NCBI GenBank assembly: GCA_008802785.1
Contig: VUYT01000021.1
Span: forward strand, 1-64,000
Reading direction: 5' to 3'
Source: Symmetrospora coprosmae
Taxonomy: Eukaryota > Basidiomycota > Cystobasidiomycetes > Symmetrosporaceae
Length of the DNA: 64,000 bases
How positions within the stretch are numbered: the first letter of the stretch is position 1; each line of letters begins with the position of its first letter. The translations under genes and the position numbers were made by a program. The notes under the pieces were generated by a model. The model did no database searches. It was not told where the DNA came from and saw nothing but the letters and a program-made list of their open reading frames with translations. Below, piece after piece: positions 45,982 through 56,909 of this stretch.

Positions 45982-46418
45982 AGCAAGATGGCAAGCAAAG
46001 CTCCGACGCCGCAGTCTTCTCGGGGAGTCTCGGTCGGGCCCGCCTCGCCTGCGCCCGCTGCCTGGGGTGCAGCTGACGCGGGCACCTCGGGATGGGGCGC
46101 ATCGCCAGGTCCAGGACCAGGTACTGAGGCTTCTCGGGGAGGTGGACAGGCACAGCGAGAGCCGAGTCCGGCGTGGGGCGGGCAGAACGCTGCTGCGAGC
46201 AATGACGATGGTTGGGTGTGAGGGCAGTCCGGGAACGGGAAAGTAGCATCGCAGGAGTAGGAAAGATACCTTCTCATTTCACACGTTCGTGTAGTATGCA
46301 GCAGATCTAGTCAGCATGTTTAGCAAGCCCAGTTGCAACTTTCGTTCAGCGGTCATTTGATGCATGTCCATCGCCTTGTGCCCCTTGATCCGAGACCAAC
46401 CGATAGTCATGCCCGCGA

Positions 46419-47433
46419 ATGACTGCACAGCTGACAGGCGATGAGCTCGAGGAACGGAAGCGCGACTGGACCACAAGGCAGCTAGACCTCGCATCCCGGG
46501 CGATCTTTGTCGATTCGGACCTGACGTTCCAGGTCAACGCATCCGAGCCGCATCACATCGAAGCTCCAGAGCTTGACTTTTGCCAGCCCCGAGTATCGCA
46601 CGCTATCGATGAGGTCACCGGCTTGACATGCGTGGGAGGTCTCGATATCAGCTTCGTCCCGGCCTCATACGGACGCAACAATGAAGCCATCGCAACATTG
46701 GCTGTTCTGGACTTCCCTAAGCTGGATGTGCGTGCTGCAAGCAATGTAATCGATGTCGCTAACCTCCCGCACGCCAGCAGGTCATCCACATCATCTCGCG
46801 CCGAATCACCTTGACCGCTCCATACATCCCATCCTTCCTGTCGATGCGAGAAGCTCAAATTCTGGTCGACCTCATCGAGGAGCTCCGTCAGACGCCCTCG
46901 GTCCCGTTCCCACATGTCTTATTCGTCGACGGGAATGGCCGTCTGCACGAGCGGCAAGCTGGCCTTGCTGTCGCCGTTGGCGTCATGGCGGAGGTCCCTG
47001 CCATCGGCTGCGCAAAGGAGTACCAGCCTCTGCACGCTGATGAAGCGATGAAGGCAGCGGCGCCGTGGAGATACAGCCAGAAGGGGTGCAAGCAGAAGTG
47101 CAAGCAAATTTTACTTCGCCGTGGAGACTGGCTTGGAATACACGACAAGTCTGCAAGCGAGTACTGGGGTGCAGTGCGTGGCCTGTCTCTGCTGTCAAAG
47201 ACGTTAACTGACCCACCACACAGGCAGTCGTGACTTCTCCAGCCAGGGACGCCACCTCCCCGCTTTTTGTCTCCCCAGGGCATCGTGTCTCATTGGAGAC
47301 AGCCATCGCAGTCAGCCTGGCCTGCTGCACGGCAGCGCGCGTCCCAGAGCCAATACGGCAGGCCGATGCGCTCAGCCGGGAGCAAGTGAAACAGCTGGCC
47401 CTGTTGAGTCCGAGCGCTTCACAATCCAGGTAG
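46419..47433 (+). CDS. Endonuclease V (deoxyinosine/inosine-specific)
   Basis: Three exons (46419-46727, 46781-47173, 47224-47433) give 303 residues. Endonuclease V cuts next to deaminated adenine; eukaryotic forms act mainly on inosine in RNA. Family motifs: [14 protein letters not shown] with the first catalytic Asp, [14 protein letters not shown] (the YIPxFLxFRE motif), [19 protein letters not shown] with the second Asp, and [12 protein letters not shown] with a conserved Lys-Glu region. Usually the VDG motif continues GxxHPRxxGxASHxG; here [12 protein letters not shown] keeps His, Arg and Gly but lacks the later His. The last exon carries [18 protein letters not shown], matching the SPGH-xxS-xxTA element near the end. 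The first-Met choice is the ATG directly in frame before [16 protein letters not shown]. Confidence 0.92.
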
Positions 47434-47460
47434 TCCAGCTAGTCTGGATTGTACAGCACC

Positions 47461-48873
47461 TTATCGTCGACGTTGGTGCACTACCATTGCAGTCTGGGTG
47501 TTGCGGCCCTGCCCGGCTGTCTGGCTGCTGGGCGTGTTGTGACGGACAAACGCTTGCTCCTTGTTGTGCGGAACCAGCGCTGTTGTATTGTTGCGCAGGA
47601 CAAGGGGCCCGCTTGTTCCTTGCGGACCCGGCGGACGTGAAGACGCCGAGCGACCGCGTGCAGACGAAGATTCCCGTGGAGGTCCTGTGCTCCTCGAGCG
47701 CTGGTCGCGGCCTCTTGATGGACTTCGCTCATACTCAGAGTGATACCCCTGGTCCTCCTCGGGTCCCTCCCCATGCTGTGATTGAGCATCGTGAGGTGTG
47801 GCGGCCCGACTGCGAGATTTGGACCCAGAGCGGCTTTGTCCGGCGTCCGATCCGTAGTAAGCAGAGTCGTCTCTGGCTCTGCCGTCCACTCTCCTATCGC
47901 GAGATGCCGAGCGACCCCGCCCATCGTCCGATCCACCGTAAGCAGAGTCGTTCCGGACTCTGCCGTCAGGATATACCTTTGCATGCACGTCCTTGCTACC
48001 ACTTCGCACCTCGCGCAGTACCCTATGAGCCTCTTCCTGTGGATCACGAGAGCGTGAACGGGAGCGGCCTCGCTGCGCCTGGTCGTGAGTCGTTCCCGTG
48101 TTTGTCGAAGCTGCGCCTGTCTGCGCATGCCCAGGAGAGGCCCCATTGACATTGTTGACAGTGACATTGACGGGCTGTTGAGGAGGAGGGGCATGTCCAT
48201 ATCCTGAGAAGGGACCAAAGCCGGGGAAGGCAGGCGGCTGGAAGGGAAATGGGGACCACCACGGGTGATTGGCCTGCGGCTGCTGAGGAGCATATCCCTC
48301 GTGAGGTCCATTCGGACCATGTGGGTGATAGCGCCCATCGCGGGATCGCGACCGTTCGCTATACCCTGAATCCGAGCCCCCGAAAGAGCTGCCACCCTCA
48401 TGGCGGCTCCTACTCCTTTCGTCCAGGCGATCCAGACGTAACCTTGCCATCTCGAGTTTGCGCTGGTGCTCGCGCTCTTCGCGTACAGCTTCCCGCTCCC
48501 TCTCGCGCTCGTCCAGATACTCTTGTCTCTCCTCTTCTGCGCGCAGTCGAGCTTCCTTTCGTCTTTCGGCTTCCTCGTACTCGTGACGCTTTGCCTCTTC
48601 TTCGCGGACCCGCATCTTCATGGCCTTTTCGCGCTGAATTTGTTGCGGCGTTTTCCGCACAATGACCTGGCCGCCAGAAAGAATTGCCTTCAGGTTCGTC
48701 TTCAGAAGGCGAGGCTGACGAGAGTGCAGACAGACCGTCAGTCGAGGGCTCTGCGTCGGTCCACTGCTGACCGTCGGCTTCACCTTGGTGACCCTGCCAT
48801 CTCGAACTCGATCGTGTTGGCCGTATGAGGGGGCTGTCGGTGCTCTCCTTGAAGGTAACAGTCTGGAGAACAT
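47461..48873 (-). CDS. Charged coiled-coil, RS-like protein of unknown function
   Basis: One open frame of 470 codons with an ATG start at 48,873. A charged helix (about residues 80-160, for example EEAKRHEYEEAERRKEARL) is followed by an Arg/Ser-rich half with many SRSR, RSRSRD and SAYGGSD units, a Pro/Phe patch (WWSPFPFQPPAFPGFG) and VNVTVNNVNG. Proteins of this kind often act in splicing or mRNA handling, but no domain is recognisable. A stretch of 69 nt (48715-48783) has a GTGAAG donor, a CTGAC branch and a TCAG end and could be an in-frame intron near the N-terminus. The 5' end overlaps nothing and is divergent from URI/Bud27. Confidence 0.6.
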   Translation of the reverse strand: MFSRLLPSRRAPTAPSYGQHDRVRDGRVTKVKPTVSSGPTQSPRLTVCLHSRQPRLLKTNLKAILSGGQVIVRKTPQQIQREKAMKMRVREEEAKRHEYEEAERRKEARLRAEEERQEYLDEREREREAVREEREHQRKLEMARLRLDRLDERSRSRHEGGSSFGGSDSGYSERSRSRDGRYHPHGPNGPHEGYAPQQPQANHPWWSPFPFQPPAFPGFGPFSGYGHAPPPQQPVNVTVNNVNGASPGHAQTGAASTNTGTTHDQAQRGRSRSRSRDPQEEAHRVLREVRSGSKDVHAKVYPDGRVRNDSAYGGSDDGRGRSASRDRRVDGRARDDSAYYGSDAGQSRSGSKSRSRAATPHDAQSQHGEGPEEDQGYHSEYERSPSRGRDQRSRSTGPPRESSSARGRSASSRPPGPQGTSGPLVLRNNTTALVPHNKEQAFVRHNTPSSQTAGQGRNTQTAMVVHQRRR

Positions 48874-49189
48874 GATAGATAGACTGCAGGAGGATGTGGT
48901 GCGTCAGGAGGAGAGCCGCGGAGGAGGCATATCCAGCGCAGTCAGAGAGGCGGCATCGCCTCGACGGAAGTGAGGTCAAAGGGCCAATTCGGTGGATTTG
49001 TCGTACAGCCTCTGTGAATGACTGTCAGAGATCAGAGAGGAAGCAGCTATTGCCTTCGGACAGAGGTTGTTTTTGCCGTCTTTCTGGCGGTCAGGCATAC
49101 ACAGGGATCCCGTTGAGTCGACGCCGGCTGTGCGCCCTCAGCTTCCATCTGACCGAGGTCCGCATCCATCGCTTGGCTATCCCACAGCC

Positions 49190-51411
49190 ATGTCAAGTGC
49201 TGCGTCCGCACGCAGCTCTGGCCGTGCTGTTCCTCTGTCGCTTCCGCTCGAGTCGCCGACTCTGCGAGTCCTGCAGCGGCTCCGGACGAAAGCACACGAC
49301 CTCGAGCGGCGCCTGGCCGTGCTCGCAAGACTGCAGCAGCAGCTCGACGATCTGCCCGATGAGCCGCGATATGATGCTGTGGTGCCGCTGCCCGGCACGT
49401 CATCGCTGGCGTACTCCTCATCCCCCCCAGGCGGGCGCATTGTCGAGACCAACACCGTCACGGTCAACCTGGGAGGCGGCGAGGACAGTGAAGACGGCCA
49501 AGACAGCGGATACTGGGTCGAATATTCTGCAAAGCAGGCCAAGGGAGTCGCGCGGAGGAAGGCTGAGGGTGCGTCACAGGTGTCGCATTCCTCTTTGCGG
49601 TCGAGGCAATGCTGACCTGTGGGCTTCTTCGTCGCCACCCTGCAGCAATCCTGACGAAACTCGACAAGCTCAGAGACGCCATCAAGGAGGCTGAAGCGAC
49701 CCTCAGCGCAGAGATGGGCTACGAAGGAGGCTCGTTGAATGAGAACTACGAGGTGCGGCGTAGCTTGGGATCCCCGTCATGCACGCGCGGTGCGCCGACT
49801 GAAGAAACACCTCTCCGACCGTCCCATGCCCACAGGTTCTGAACGAGGAAGGTCTGCCCTTTGTCGAGATCCAAGAGTTTGAGGAGGATGAAGGGTCTGC
49901 ATCCTCATCGAGCCCGTCTGCTCCAGCAACACCCGCCGTTACGAACGTCCGCGCAGCCTTGCCACCCTTTCAGCAAGTGTACAAGCGCGCACTGGAGAAG
50001 CCGCTCTACATGCCTCCTTTCGTATCTACATCCTCTTTGCCTGCAATAAGCGTATCGCAAGCAGCACCACCGAAAAAAGTTGCCTTCTCCGACCCACCTA
50101 AACCGAAAGGATCGCACAAGGCATGGGCCGACGACGATGTGGACCTCCCTGTCATTTCCTCAGCGCAAGCTGCAGCTACAGCACCGCCTTCGTCCCGTCC
50201 GCCAGTCATTGCGCGGTCTGTGCCTTCGACCAGTGCAGTTTCCTCCGCTGCAGGCGCATCGCCATCCGCAATCAAGGACCAGGTCTTCGAACGGCCGGTC
50301 AAGGGGACAATAATAGAGAAGGACACTACGCGACCCCCGCCCGTGCTCACAGCAGCCGAAAGATCAACAAAGAGCGGCAAGTCGAAACTCGCAGAAGCAG
50401 CGACTTTCGATGGCGTGGCGACGAACAACACAGGCAAAAAGGTAGACTTGTCCGCGTATCTGCCAAAGTCTCTGCGAGGGAAACCGGACAAGGGCAAAGG
50501 GAGGGCGGTGGATGACGAAGACACGCTGGACAACGCGAATGACGATGAGGGGGACGAAGAGGAGGAGGAGGAAGAGGAAGATGACAGCGACTCGGACGGC
50601 TTCTACCAGTACGATGACTCGGATGAAGACGAGGACGACAACATTCATATTGACGACATCATGGCCATGCGGGAGGCGGCGCTAGAATATCACGCTAGGC
50701 GGTATGACCTGGCAGCGGGCGCGGGGACGGGTCCACTGGGAGGCTACGGCAAGGCAGACGACTTCGACGAGGTGCGTGCGGGAGCCGCACGAAGGTACAA
50801 CTAGGACTGATTGCGAAATCTACTTGCAGCCCGGACTGACGGAAGCAGATAAGGGCGGCTTGCCCTTTGTCGAGACCTACATGACAGAAGAAGACGCCAA
50901 GCGGCCGTCCAAGTTCCGAGCTGGGCGTTTGCAAAACGCGCGCATGATCATTCCCGAGCTCCAGCCTGGCGATCCCAACCATGATCTCGACATCGCCTCC
51001 AATGTCGTACCGGGCGATAGCCTCGGCCCGCTCGAAGGTGTGCCAGGAGCGACAGAGGACTTCAAGGGGATGAGTAAGGAGGAGATCGAGACGTTCCTGC
51101 AGTATGTGAAGGCGCTCGAGACGGGGCAGAGCTTGGATGATATCGCCATCGTGCCTGCACAGCGGGCGGAAGAGGCTGGACTGGAAGAGGCGCCGGTGCA
51201 GAGCCCGCAGGAGAGATTGGTTGATGCAGGGCCGAGACCTCCTGCTATCAAGGAGACCATTCGCACACCGCAACCTCCATCCGTCAAGACATCGATAGTT
51301 GAGCGGAGCGAGGGTATCTCTCTCACTGCTCCACCTGCGCCATCGGCAGCCTCACCGCCCTCGGCAGCACCTCCGAAACGTGTATCGCGCTTCCGTGCTG
51401 CGAGGGAGTGA
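49190..51411 (+). CDS. BUD27: Unconventional prefoldin URI/Bud27
   Basis: Four exons (49190-49568, 49646-49752, 49836-50771, 50830-51411) give 667 residues. Bud27/URI is a cochaperone that binds Rpb5 and helps assemble RNA polymerases I-III and other complexes. The N-terminal third is a split prefoldin-alpha-like domain: helix TLRVLQRLRTKAHDLERRL, a beta region with VETNTVTVNLGGGED, and a second helix LTKLDKLRDAIKEAEATL. VLNEEGLPFVEIQEFEE follows, the 'NEEGLPFVxIxE' family block, and is echoed later by KGGLPFVETYMTEED. The acidic run (EEEEEEEDDSDSDGFYQYD) resembles the Rpb5-binding and acidic region. KRPSKFRAGRLQNARM and the final RVSRFRAARE match the short SxFRxxR motifs of the fungal C-terminal domain. 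The gene symbol is by family; the yeast name is used. Confidence 0.85.
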
Positions 51412-51558
51412 CCGTAACCATTGAGCATAGCCTTCGTGTAGCTGGATGTGGTAGCTCATGCACGTGAGGAGCCTCTGCGAGACGATCGTCATTGCCCGTC
51501 GAAGCTCTTTCTGCTTTCTGCCACTCCGGAATCGTTCGCTGCGCTTGCTATCGCCATC

Positions 51559-52311
51559 ATGCTCGCATCGTCCTCGTCAACGCCTCGCATGGCCGCTCGC
51601 TGTCTCTGCTCGCTCACTTCCGCTGCGTCCAGGACGCCTGCATCATCGAGAGCTGGACCTGCCTTCGTGCGCAAGCGGCACCAGTCTACCCGAGTACCCG
51701 GCCACGACTACCTGCACCTGCACGCCTTGCCCACATCTGGAAAGCCGCGCTATGCCCTCTCGTACCTCCCGTCTCCGCCATTGCACGAAGCGTCACCGAC
51801 GGTCCTGGGCATCGTGAACGGCGAGCGCGTCACGCCTGCCGCATTCGAAGAGAATCCGGAATGGCGGCCAATGCTGCACGAACTGCTCAAGCATAGCGTG
51901 TGGAGTGATGAGGTGCTTCAAGTTCAGGCGAACTCGCGCGTAGAGGGCTACCTGCACATCATCGGTGAGCCTGAGCTCGCCACCTGGAGCTCTCGGGAGA
52001 AGGGGCTGATATCGGTCCAGACGAGCGGAATATGCCAGCTATCAACAGAGCGGGCGAGCCGGAAGACATTGTGGCGAGCCTGCTGTGTCGAAACGGCAAG
52101 CTGCTCGAGGGGGAGTACGAAGCGGGGGATGCATATAGGTGAGTCCGAAATGCAGGATCTGGCGAGCAAAAAGCTGATTTGGTGCGCTCGCAGGATCGTG
52201 ACGGCAAACGGACCGATGCAGCTCAGCAAGACGTTGACAGAGAGCTTGATACGAGGGCTGCAGGTGGCAAGATCTGTAGAGGAGCAGATGCAGGCGGAGG
52301 GTACCGAATGA
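51559..52311 (+). CDS. Small conserved fungal protein, probably mitochondrial
   Basis: Three exons (51559-51964, 52021-52138, 52194-52311) give 213 residues. The N-terminus is Ser/Ala/Arg-rich without acids (MAARCLCS, FVRKRHQST), like a mitochondrial presequence. The body has LGIVNGERVTPAAFEENPEW, then MLHELLKHSVWSDEVLQ, GYLHIIDERNMPAINRAGE and PEDIVASLLCRNGKLLEGEY. The end, RIVTANGPMQLSKTLTESL, is amphipathic. I have the impression of a conserved uncharacterised fungal protein but cannot name it, and no catalytic motif is visible. The splice junctions are all canonical and the joined frame ends at a stop, so the model is sound. Confidence 0.7.
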   Translation: MLASSSSTPRMAARCLCSLTSAASRTPASSRAGPAFVRKRHQSTRVPGHDYLHLHALPTSGKPRYALSYLPSPPLHEASPTVLGIVNGERVTPAAFEENPEWRPMLHELLKHSVWSDEVLQVQANSRVEGYLHIIGEPELATWSSREKGLISVQTSGICQLSTERASRKTLWRACCVETASCSRGSTKRGMHIGESEMQDLASKKLIWCARRIVTANGPMQLSKTLTESLIRGLQVARSVEEQMQAEGTE

Positions 52312-52629
52312 ATGCAAACGCCAACTGTTGGAGCAATCTACAAGGTTGTTCAAGCACTAGTCACCTCCTCCCTACAAGCCGATACACTGAAGCGATACAT
52401 GCCAATGCAATCCACCTAGCACCTTGCAACTGCACCTCGTGTGCTCGGCCAGTTGCGCTGCGGCTTCTCGTGCCGCTGACTAGTGCAAGTCCCTTGCAGA
52501 CGCACATGGAAGATGCATGCACCCTGTAGTGGTCTGATGTAAGTCCACTGTCCTACACACCGCAACAGAAGCACTCATCTAGCAACAACGCCGGATCACG
52601 CGGTCAGGATGAGCAGTTTCCAATGCTTC
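52312..52629. other. Convergent intergenic gap
   Basis: This stretch lies between the small mitochondrial-type gene and the 3' end of F-box protein 4. I see no gene or repeat in it. Confidence 0.5.
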
Positions 52630-53959
52630 TCAGTACATGGTTTTCAATTGAAAGCGGTCCTTCGCTCCGGTGAGCTGGTTCCAGGATACCTTCTCCGTGG
52701 AGAGCCTGATCTCACGTTGCACGCACAACTCGGTGATGCGGTTGTACATCTCGTACTGATTGCGCAGAAACGGGAGTTGAAGGACTTCGAGAGCGCACTG
52801 CCACGCAGGCTGACCGAGCAGATCGACCAGCTGTTGCACAATCTGTGGCATGGGATCGGATCCTCTGTTGCTGTACGGAATGTGACAATAGACTTCCCCG
52901 ACGTATAGGAATCGCAAATTGGGCGGGAATGTGTGGAAAGTCGGCCAGTACAGGTAGTCGAGGCAGAAGCTTCGCACGGTGACAAGGTAGGTGAGGTCGG
53001 GAGTTGGCGGTTCCGGGCTGTATCTTTCCTCTTGCTCGCCTATGCTTGAAATGGCGAGGTCTTCGAGAGTCCCTCTGACACCCTGCAAGAGCTGGTGGAA
53101 AAGCGGGAGGTCTGGCTCCAGCACATGGTCGAATACGAGGTGAACGAGGTTCGGAGACTCGCTGGTGATGCGGGGGAGGATGTCGAGGACTGCCGTGCCG
53201 TTCAGACCCATGAATGCCGCCCAGCGCAGTTTGGGAAAGTGTAGAGATGGCTGGAAAGGAGGCTCCCCGGGACTACTGTAAGGAGCGTCGGGGAGCTCGA
53301 GAGCCGTGAGAGTTGACGTGGAGCGCTGCACTAGGCTGTACAGAAACTCCAGCGCAACGTCCTCCTCAGATCCATCCATGCTCACTGCCAGGGCGGACAA
53401 GCGGGTTGTAACGAGACTCTCCCCTGCAAAGGCGTTGAATAGATTGAAGGTCTCGGCCGTGTCGAAGGTAACGCGGATGGGACGGAGGTATGCCAGTAGT
53501 CGTAGAGCCCGCCCAAAGGCTGGGTAGAATGGAGCACTGAGCCCGGGCAGATAGCCACCTCTGAGCCAGCCCATAAAGGTCACTGCAACGGTCGGGATGA
53601 GCGATGCGAGCGCGCCCGATCCGCGGCGACGCGATGACGCAGTCGACCAATCTCTTCGGTGTAATGGTAACCTTGTAGTCGTCCTCTCTCGATGTCTCGC
53701 GCTCTTGACCGCGGTAGGCATCCCCCTCGATGTCTACGCGGGCAGTCGAGTAGAGGGCCTTCTCGAACACGGTATGCAGGCGTCTGCTCAGCGTGAGGCA
53801 CGCAAAGACTGGACATTGATCCTTAGTTGTCAGTATGGGCGCATCAAAGCTATTCTCGCGGGGCGAGAGGCTTGGACGCGCACTGTCTGCTTGCTCGAGC
53901 TCGTTTGCGACCTTCTCGACCATCTCGACGGGGAGGGTGCTGAAGCGAATGCGTGCCAT
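52630..53959 (-). CDS. F-box-like protein 4 (local family)
   Basis: Three exons (53884-53959, 53631-53808, 52630-53560) give 394 residues. RFSTLPVEMVEKVANELEQ is the F-box-like start. The first exon is 76 nt and ends in phase 1, exactly as in F-box protein 1, and joins to IFACLTLSRRLHTVFEKALY. This 75-nt intron is a multiple of three without stops. The second junction (GTCGCC donor, GGCTCAG acceptor) is needed because the frame changes there. The C-terminal Leu-rich half has the family pattern: LLQGVRGTLEDLAISSIG, TFPPNLRFLYVGEVY, and LGQPAWQCALEVLQLPF. It is the most divergent of the four copies. Position on the opposite strand and 19 kb away from copies 2 and 3 argues for dispersal rather than recent tandem copying. 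Confidence 0.7.
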
Positions 53960-54203
53960 GCTGTCGCCTTCAGATGTGCTATCCCAGCGACGAGTACTCG
54001 AATATGCTGTCTCGCTTCTACCGGTACTGCTGTTTTGCGATGTTGCGGAGCGGAGCCAACCCAGGAGAAGACGCTTGCCGCTGTTGCCGCCTGGTGATGA
54101 CGTCAGCACCGGGTTGCTCGTGCGCTCTTCACCGAAAGGAGGCGCGGCAGCACAGCACGACCAGGCTATGCTTCGCTCCTATCCGACTTTAGCATAGCAG
54201 ATC

Positions 54204-55110
54204 ATGGCCACCATTATGCAGCACCATCAGCCCGTCGCCCACCAGCAAGCCGCCCCAGCTATCGGCGTGCTCGCCGAATTCGCTGTACCCACACCGACGA
54301 CTCTGGTCATCAAGGAGAAGGCATTCACCTTCTCTGGGGATGATTTTGCGTGGGTGTGATCGTTGAAGAGCGAACGGCCTGCCGCATCGCATGTACTGCG
54401 GGCAACTCCTGACACCGACGCTCATGGACCTATCCACTCGACAGGATCAAAGACAGCAATGGCGTGGTCGTGTGCCGCGTGGACGGGAAAGCCATGAGCT
54501 TCTCTGACTCGAAAGGTGAACAGCGTCGACGCTTACCGCGCCGCTGCGTGTCGCTAAGGGACTTCCCCACCAGACTTCATCGACAGCGCTGGCCGACCTC
54601 TCTTCACGGTCAAGAAGAAGCTGATGAGCTACCGCGGTTCCCATGAGGCGTACACGCCATCCGGACAGCTGCTATTTGAGGTCAGGGGCAAGATCGAGTG
54701 TGCGTTCCCTTCTAGCCAGGCTCTCCGCAGAGCGCAAGCTGAGATCTGTACCGGCAGTCATGGGCTCGCGCATGATCGCAAGCTTCAAGAACATCGGCGA
54801 TGGGCGTCCGGTAGAGATTGAGGTGACGGGGGACTGGCGCGACAAGAAGGCAGAGATGCGTATAGTCGGGACGGGCCAGGTCGTCGCGACCGTCTCGCGG
54901 GACTACTTCAAGATGAGGGAGATCTTTGCTGGACAGCAGACGTACTATGTGCAGGTGGGTACCATGCCAGTCCCGATTGTGCGGCTTTATCCGTGAGATG
55001 CTGATTGTATCCCGGATACCTTCTCGCACCAGGTCCAGCCACACGTCGACCTCGCGTTGATAGCTGCCTTGGCAGTCGTCTTTGACGAGCGGAACAACGA
55101 GAAGAAGTAG
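54204..55110 (+). CDS. LURP-one-related (LOR) / Tubby-C-like protein 1
   Basis: Five exons (54204-54349, 54445-54515, 54574-54699, 54758-54954, 55033-55110) give 205 residues. The LOR domain is a 12-stranded barrel related to the Tubby C-terminal domain. Seen here: AEFAVPTPTTLVIKEKAFTF, IKDSNGVVVCRVDGKAM, FIDSAGRPLFTVKKKLMS, ASFKNIGDGRPVEIEVTGDW, then IFAGQQTYYVQVQPHVDLAL and the final helix ALIAALAVVFDERNNE. The last hydrophobic helix threading the barrel is typical of the family. In plants LOR proteins link to defence; in fungi the role is unknown, and membrane or phosphoinositide binding is only a guess from the Tubby fold. The next gene is its tandem copy with the same four intron positions. 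Confidence 0.85.
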
Positions 55111-55628
55111 CAGCTTGACAATCTGCGGAAGAATCCCGGCTCTCATCCCTCAACAAGCAGGGACATGCACACATCAGTACTCTCTGTAGCCTGTGCTGCA
55201 ACGGCAGACCAATCAAATGGTCACAGTACGCATCTCTACGTACTCGACATGTAGCAATACCGGCAATAGGCCTAGTGCCTTGGCCGCATCTCGAAGTAAC
55301 TTGACGTGGCCGACGTGTTCACCTCAGCGTTCCTCCCATCTTTACAACTGCAGCCGTCAGGACCTTGTGCATGACATCCTCACTTCTGCACCTCGTGCAA
55401 TGTCAGTCAGCTGATTGTTTGGCTCGCACTTCCCTTTCATGGAAGGACAGGCGCTAGCAACGCTAGCTCCAGAAGCTCGGTGCTGACTGGCAGGATTGGG
55501 TGTACTATAAAGACAGGAGCGCATACCGCCTTACCTCCTGACCTTCTGCTTCCTCGTCTCCTTCTTGTTCTCACTCTCTATCGCCCATCCTCATCCTTCA
55601 TCTCTTCCGCCCTCGTCACTGACCCACC
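55111..55628. other. Spacer between the two LURP-one genes
   Basis: This 518-base spacer ends in a C/T-rich leader (from about 55,540) before the ATG of copy 2. TATAAA-like ACTATAAAGA at 55,504-55,513, about 115 bases before the ATG, could be a core promoter element. Confidence 0.45.
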
Positions 55629-56551
55629 ATGCAATCCGTCCAATCTCAGCCAGTCATGCCACCCGCCCTGGGCGTTCTCGCTGAGTTTGCCGTCCCGAAA
55701 CCCACCACGCTGATCATCAAGGAGAAGGCCTTCAATCTCACGGGCGATGACTTCGCGTGAGTCTATGAATGCGGCCCTGTCTCGGTCGTAGCTCGGTCGG
55801 CTCGCTGCTAACTTGCGACTGATGCTTCCGTGTCTCTGCAGCATCACAGACAGCAACGGCATCGTAGTATGCCGCGTTGAAGGAAAGGCGATGAGCTGGA
55901 GCGAGAGGAAGGGTGCGCTTGAGCTCCTTCGCTTCGGCTGCTTGATGAGTCTGGTACAGCATGCGCGGACTGACACGCGAGCTCGCCGCAGAATTCATCG
56001 ACGGCGCAGGTCGCCCACTGTTTACACTCAAGAAGAAGCACATGAGCTGGCGCATGGGGTTCGAAGGCTTCACGCCGGCCGGCGACCTGCTCTTTGAGGT
56101 CGGCGGGAAAGTCGAGCGTGGGTGTCGTCCGTCCCCACCGTTTCGTTCGCAGAGGTCTGACCGAGTCGAGTGCCATCGCAAAGTCATCGGCTCGCGCACG
56201 GTCGCGAGCTTCAAGAACGTCAGCGACGGCAAGCCCGTCGAGATTGAGGTCACAGGGAACTGGCGGCACAAGAAGGCCGAGATGGTCGTGCTGGGCACGG
56301 GCCAGGTCTTCGCGAGTCTGTCGTGCCACATGGCCAATGCTAGGGAGATCTTTGCCGGACAGCAGACGTACCATGTCGAGGTATGCTGATGTCGTGCAAC
56401 TCTGAGCGTGACAGGCGGGATGGGCTCGGCTGATGGACCTTGTGATATGGCTGCTCAGGTCCAGCCGCACGTCGATCTGGCGCTCATCGCTGCGCTGACT
56501 GTCGTCTTTGACGAGAGGTGCAATGAGCCAAAGCCTGCTGCCGGGTTCTAG
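55629..56551 (+). CDS. LURP-one-related (LOR) / Tubby-C-like protein 2
   Basis: Five exons (55629-55756, 55842-55912, 55992-56117, 56184-56380, 56459-56551) give 204 residues. Exons 2, 3 and 4 have exactly the same lengths as in copy 1 (71, 126, 197 nt) with identical phases, so the pair is a clear tandem duplication. Conserved blocks: LAEFAVPKPTTLIIKEKAFN, ITDSNGIVVCRVEGKAMSW, ASFKNVSDGKPVEIEVTGNW, IFAGQQTYHVEVQPHVDLAL. Introns have diverged fully, while coding parts keep strong similarity, which points to an old duplication under purifying selection. The last residues (EPKPAAGF) differ from copy 1 (NNEKK). Confidence 0.85.
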
Positions 56552-56909
56552 GTAGCTGGGTCGCCCAGCCTTCTGGCCTGGAAGGTGCACCAACGCCGCC
56601 GGCGCTCTCCGTCCTCTCGAATCCACCATGCGCAGAGTACCCTGCCTTGCCTCACGACTGTAGCCATAGCAGCCAGCGACGCAATGCCTGCCTGACGGTC
56701 TGCATTCTTCCTCCATGTCATCGTTAGCTTAACGCGTCCTGCTGTTTGCCACTCGATCGCGTCCCCTCCGCCTGCTGCCTTGTTTACACGAGTCCGCGCG
56801 CGCACATTGCAGATTGCCCTCGCACCTGCTCCGAGTCTTCTTCCTTGCTCAACACAACCACAGATACTTGACACACGTACGCATACCCTCTTGCAGAGGA
56901 CTGCACAAT
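56552..56909. other. Intergenic region
   Basis: This 358-base gap lies between LURP-one copy 2 and the disordered-protein gene. The proximal 150 bases are C/T-rich, as in a leader. No other feature is visible. Confidence 0.45.
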
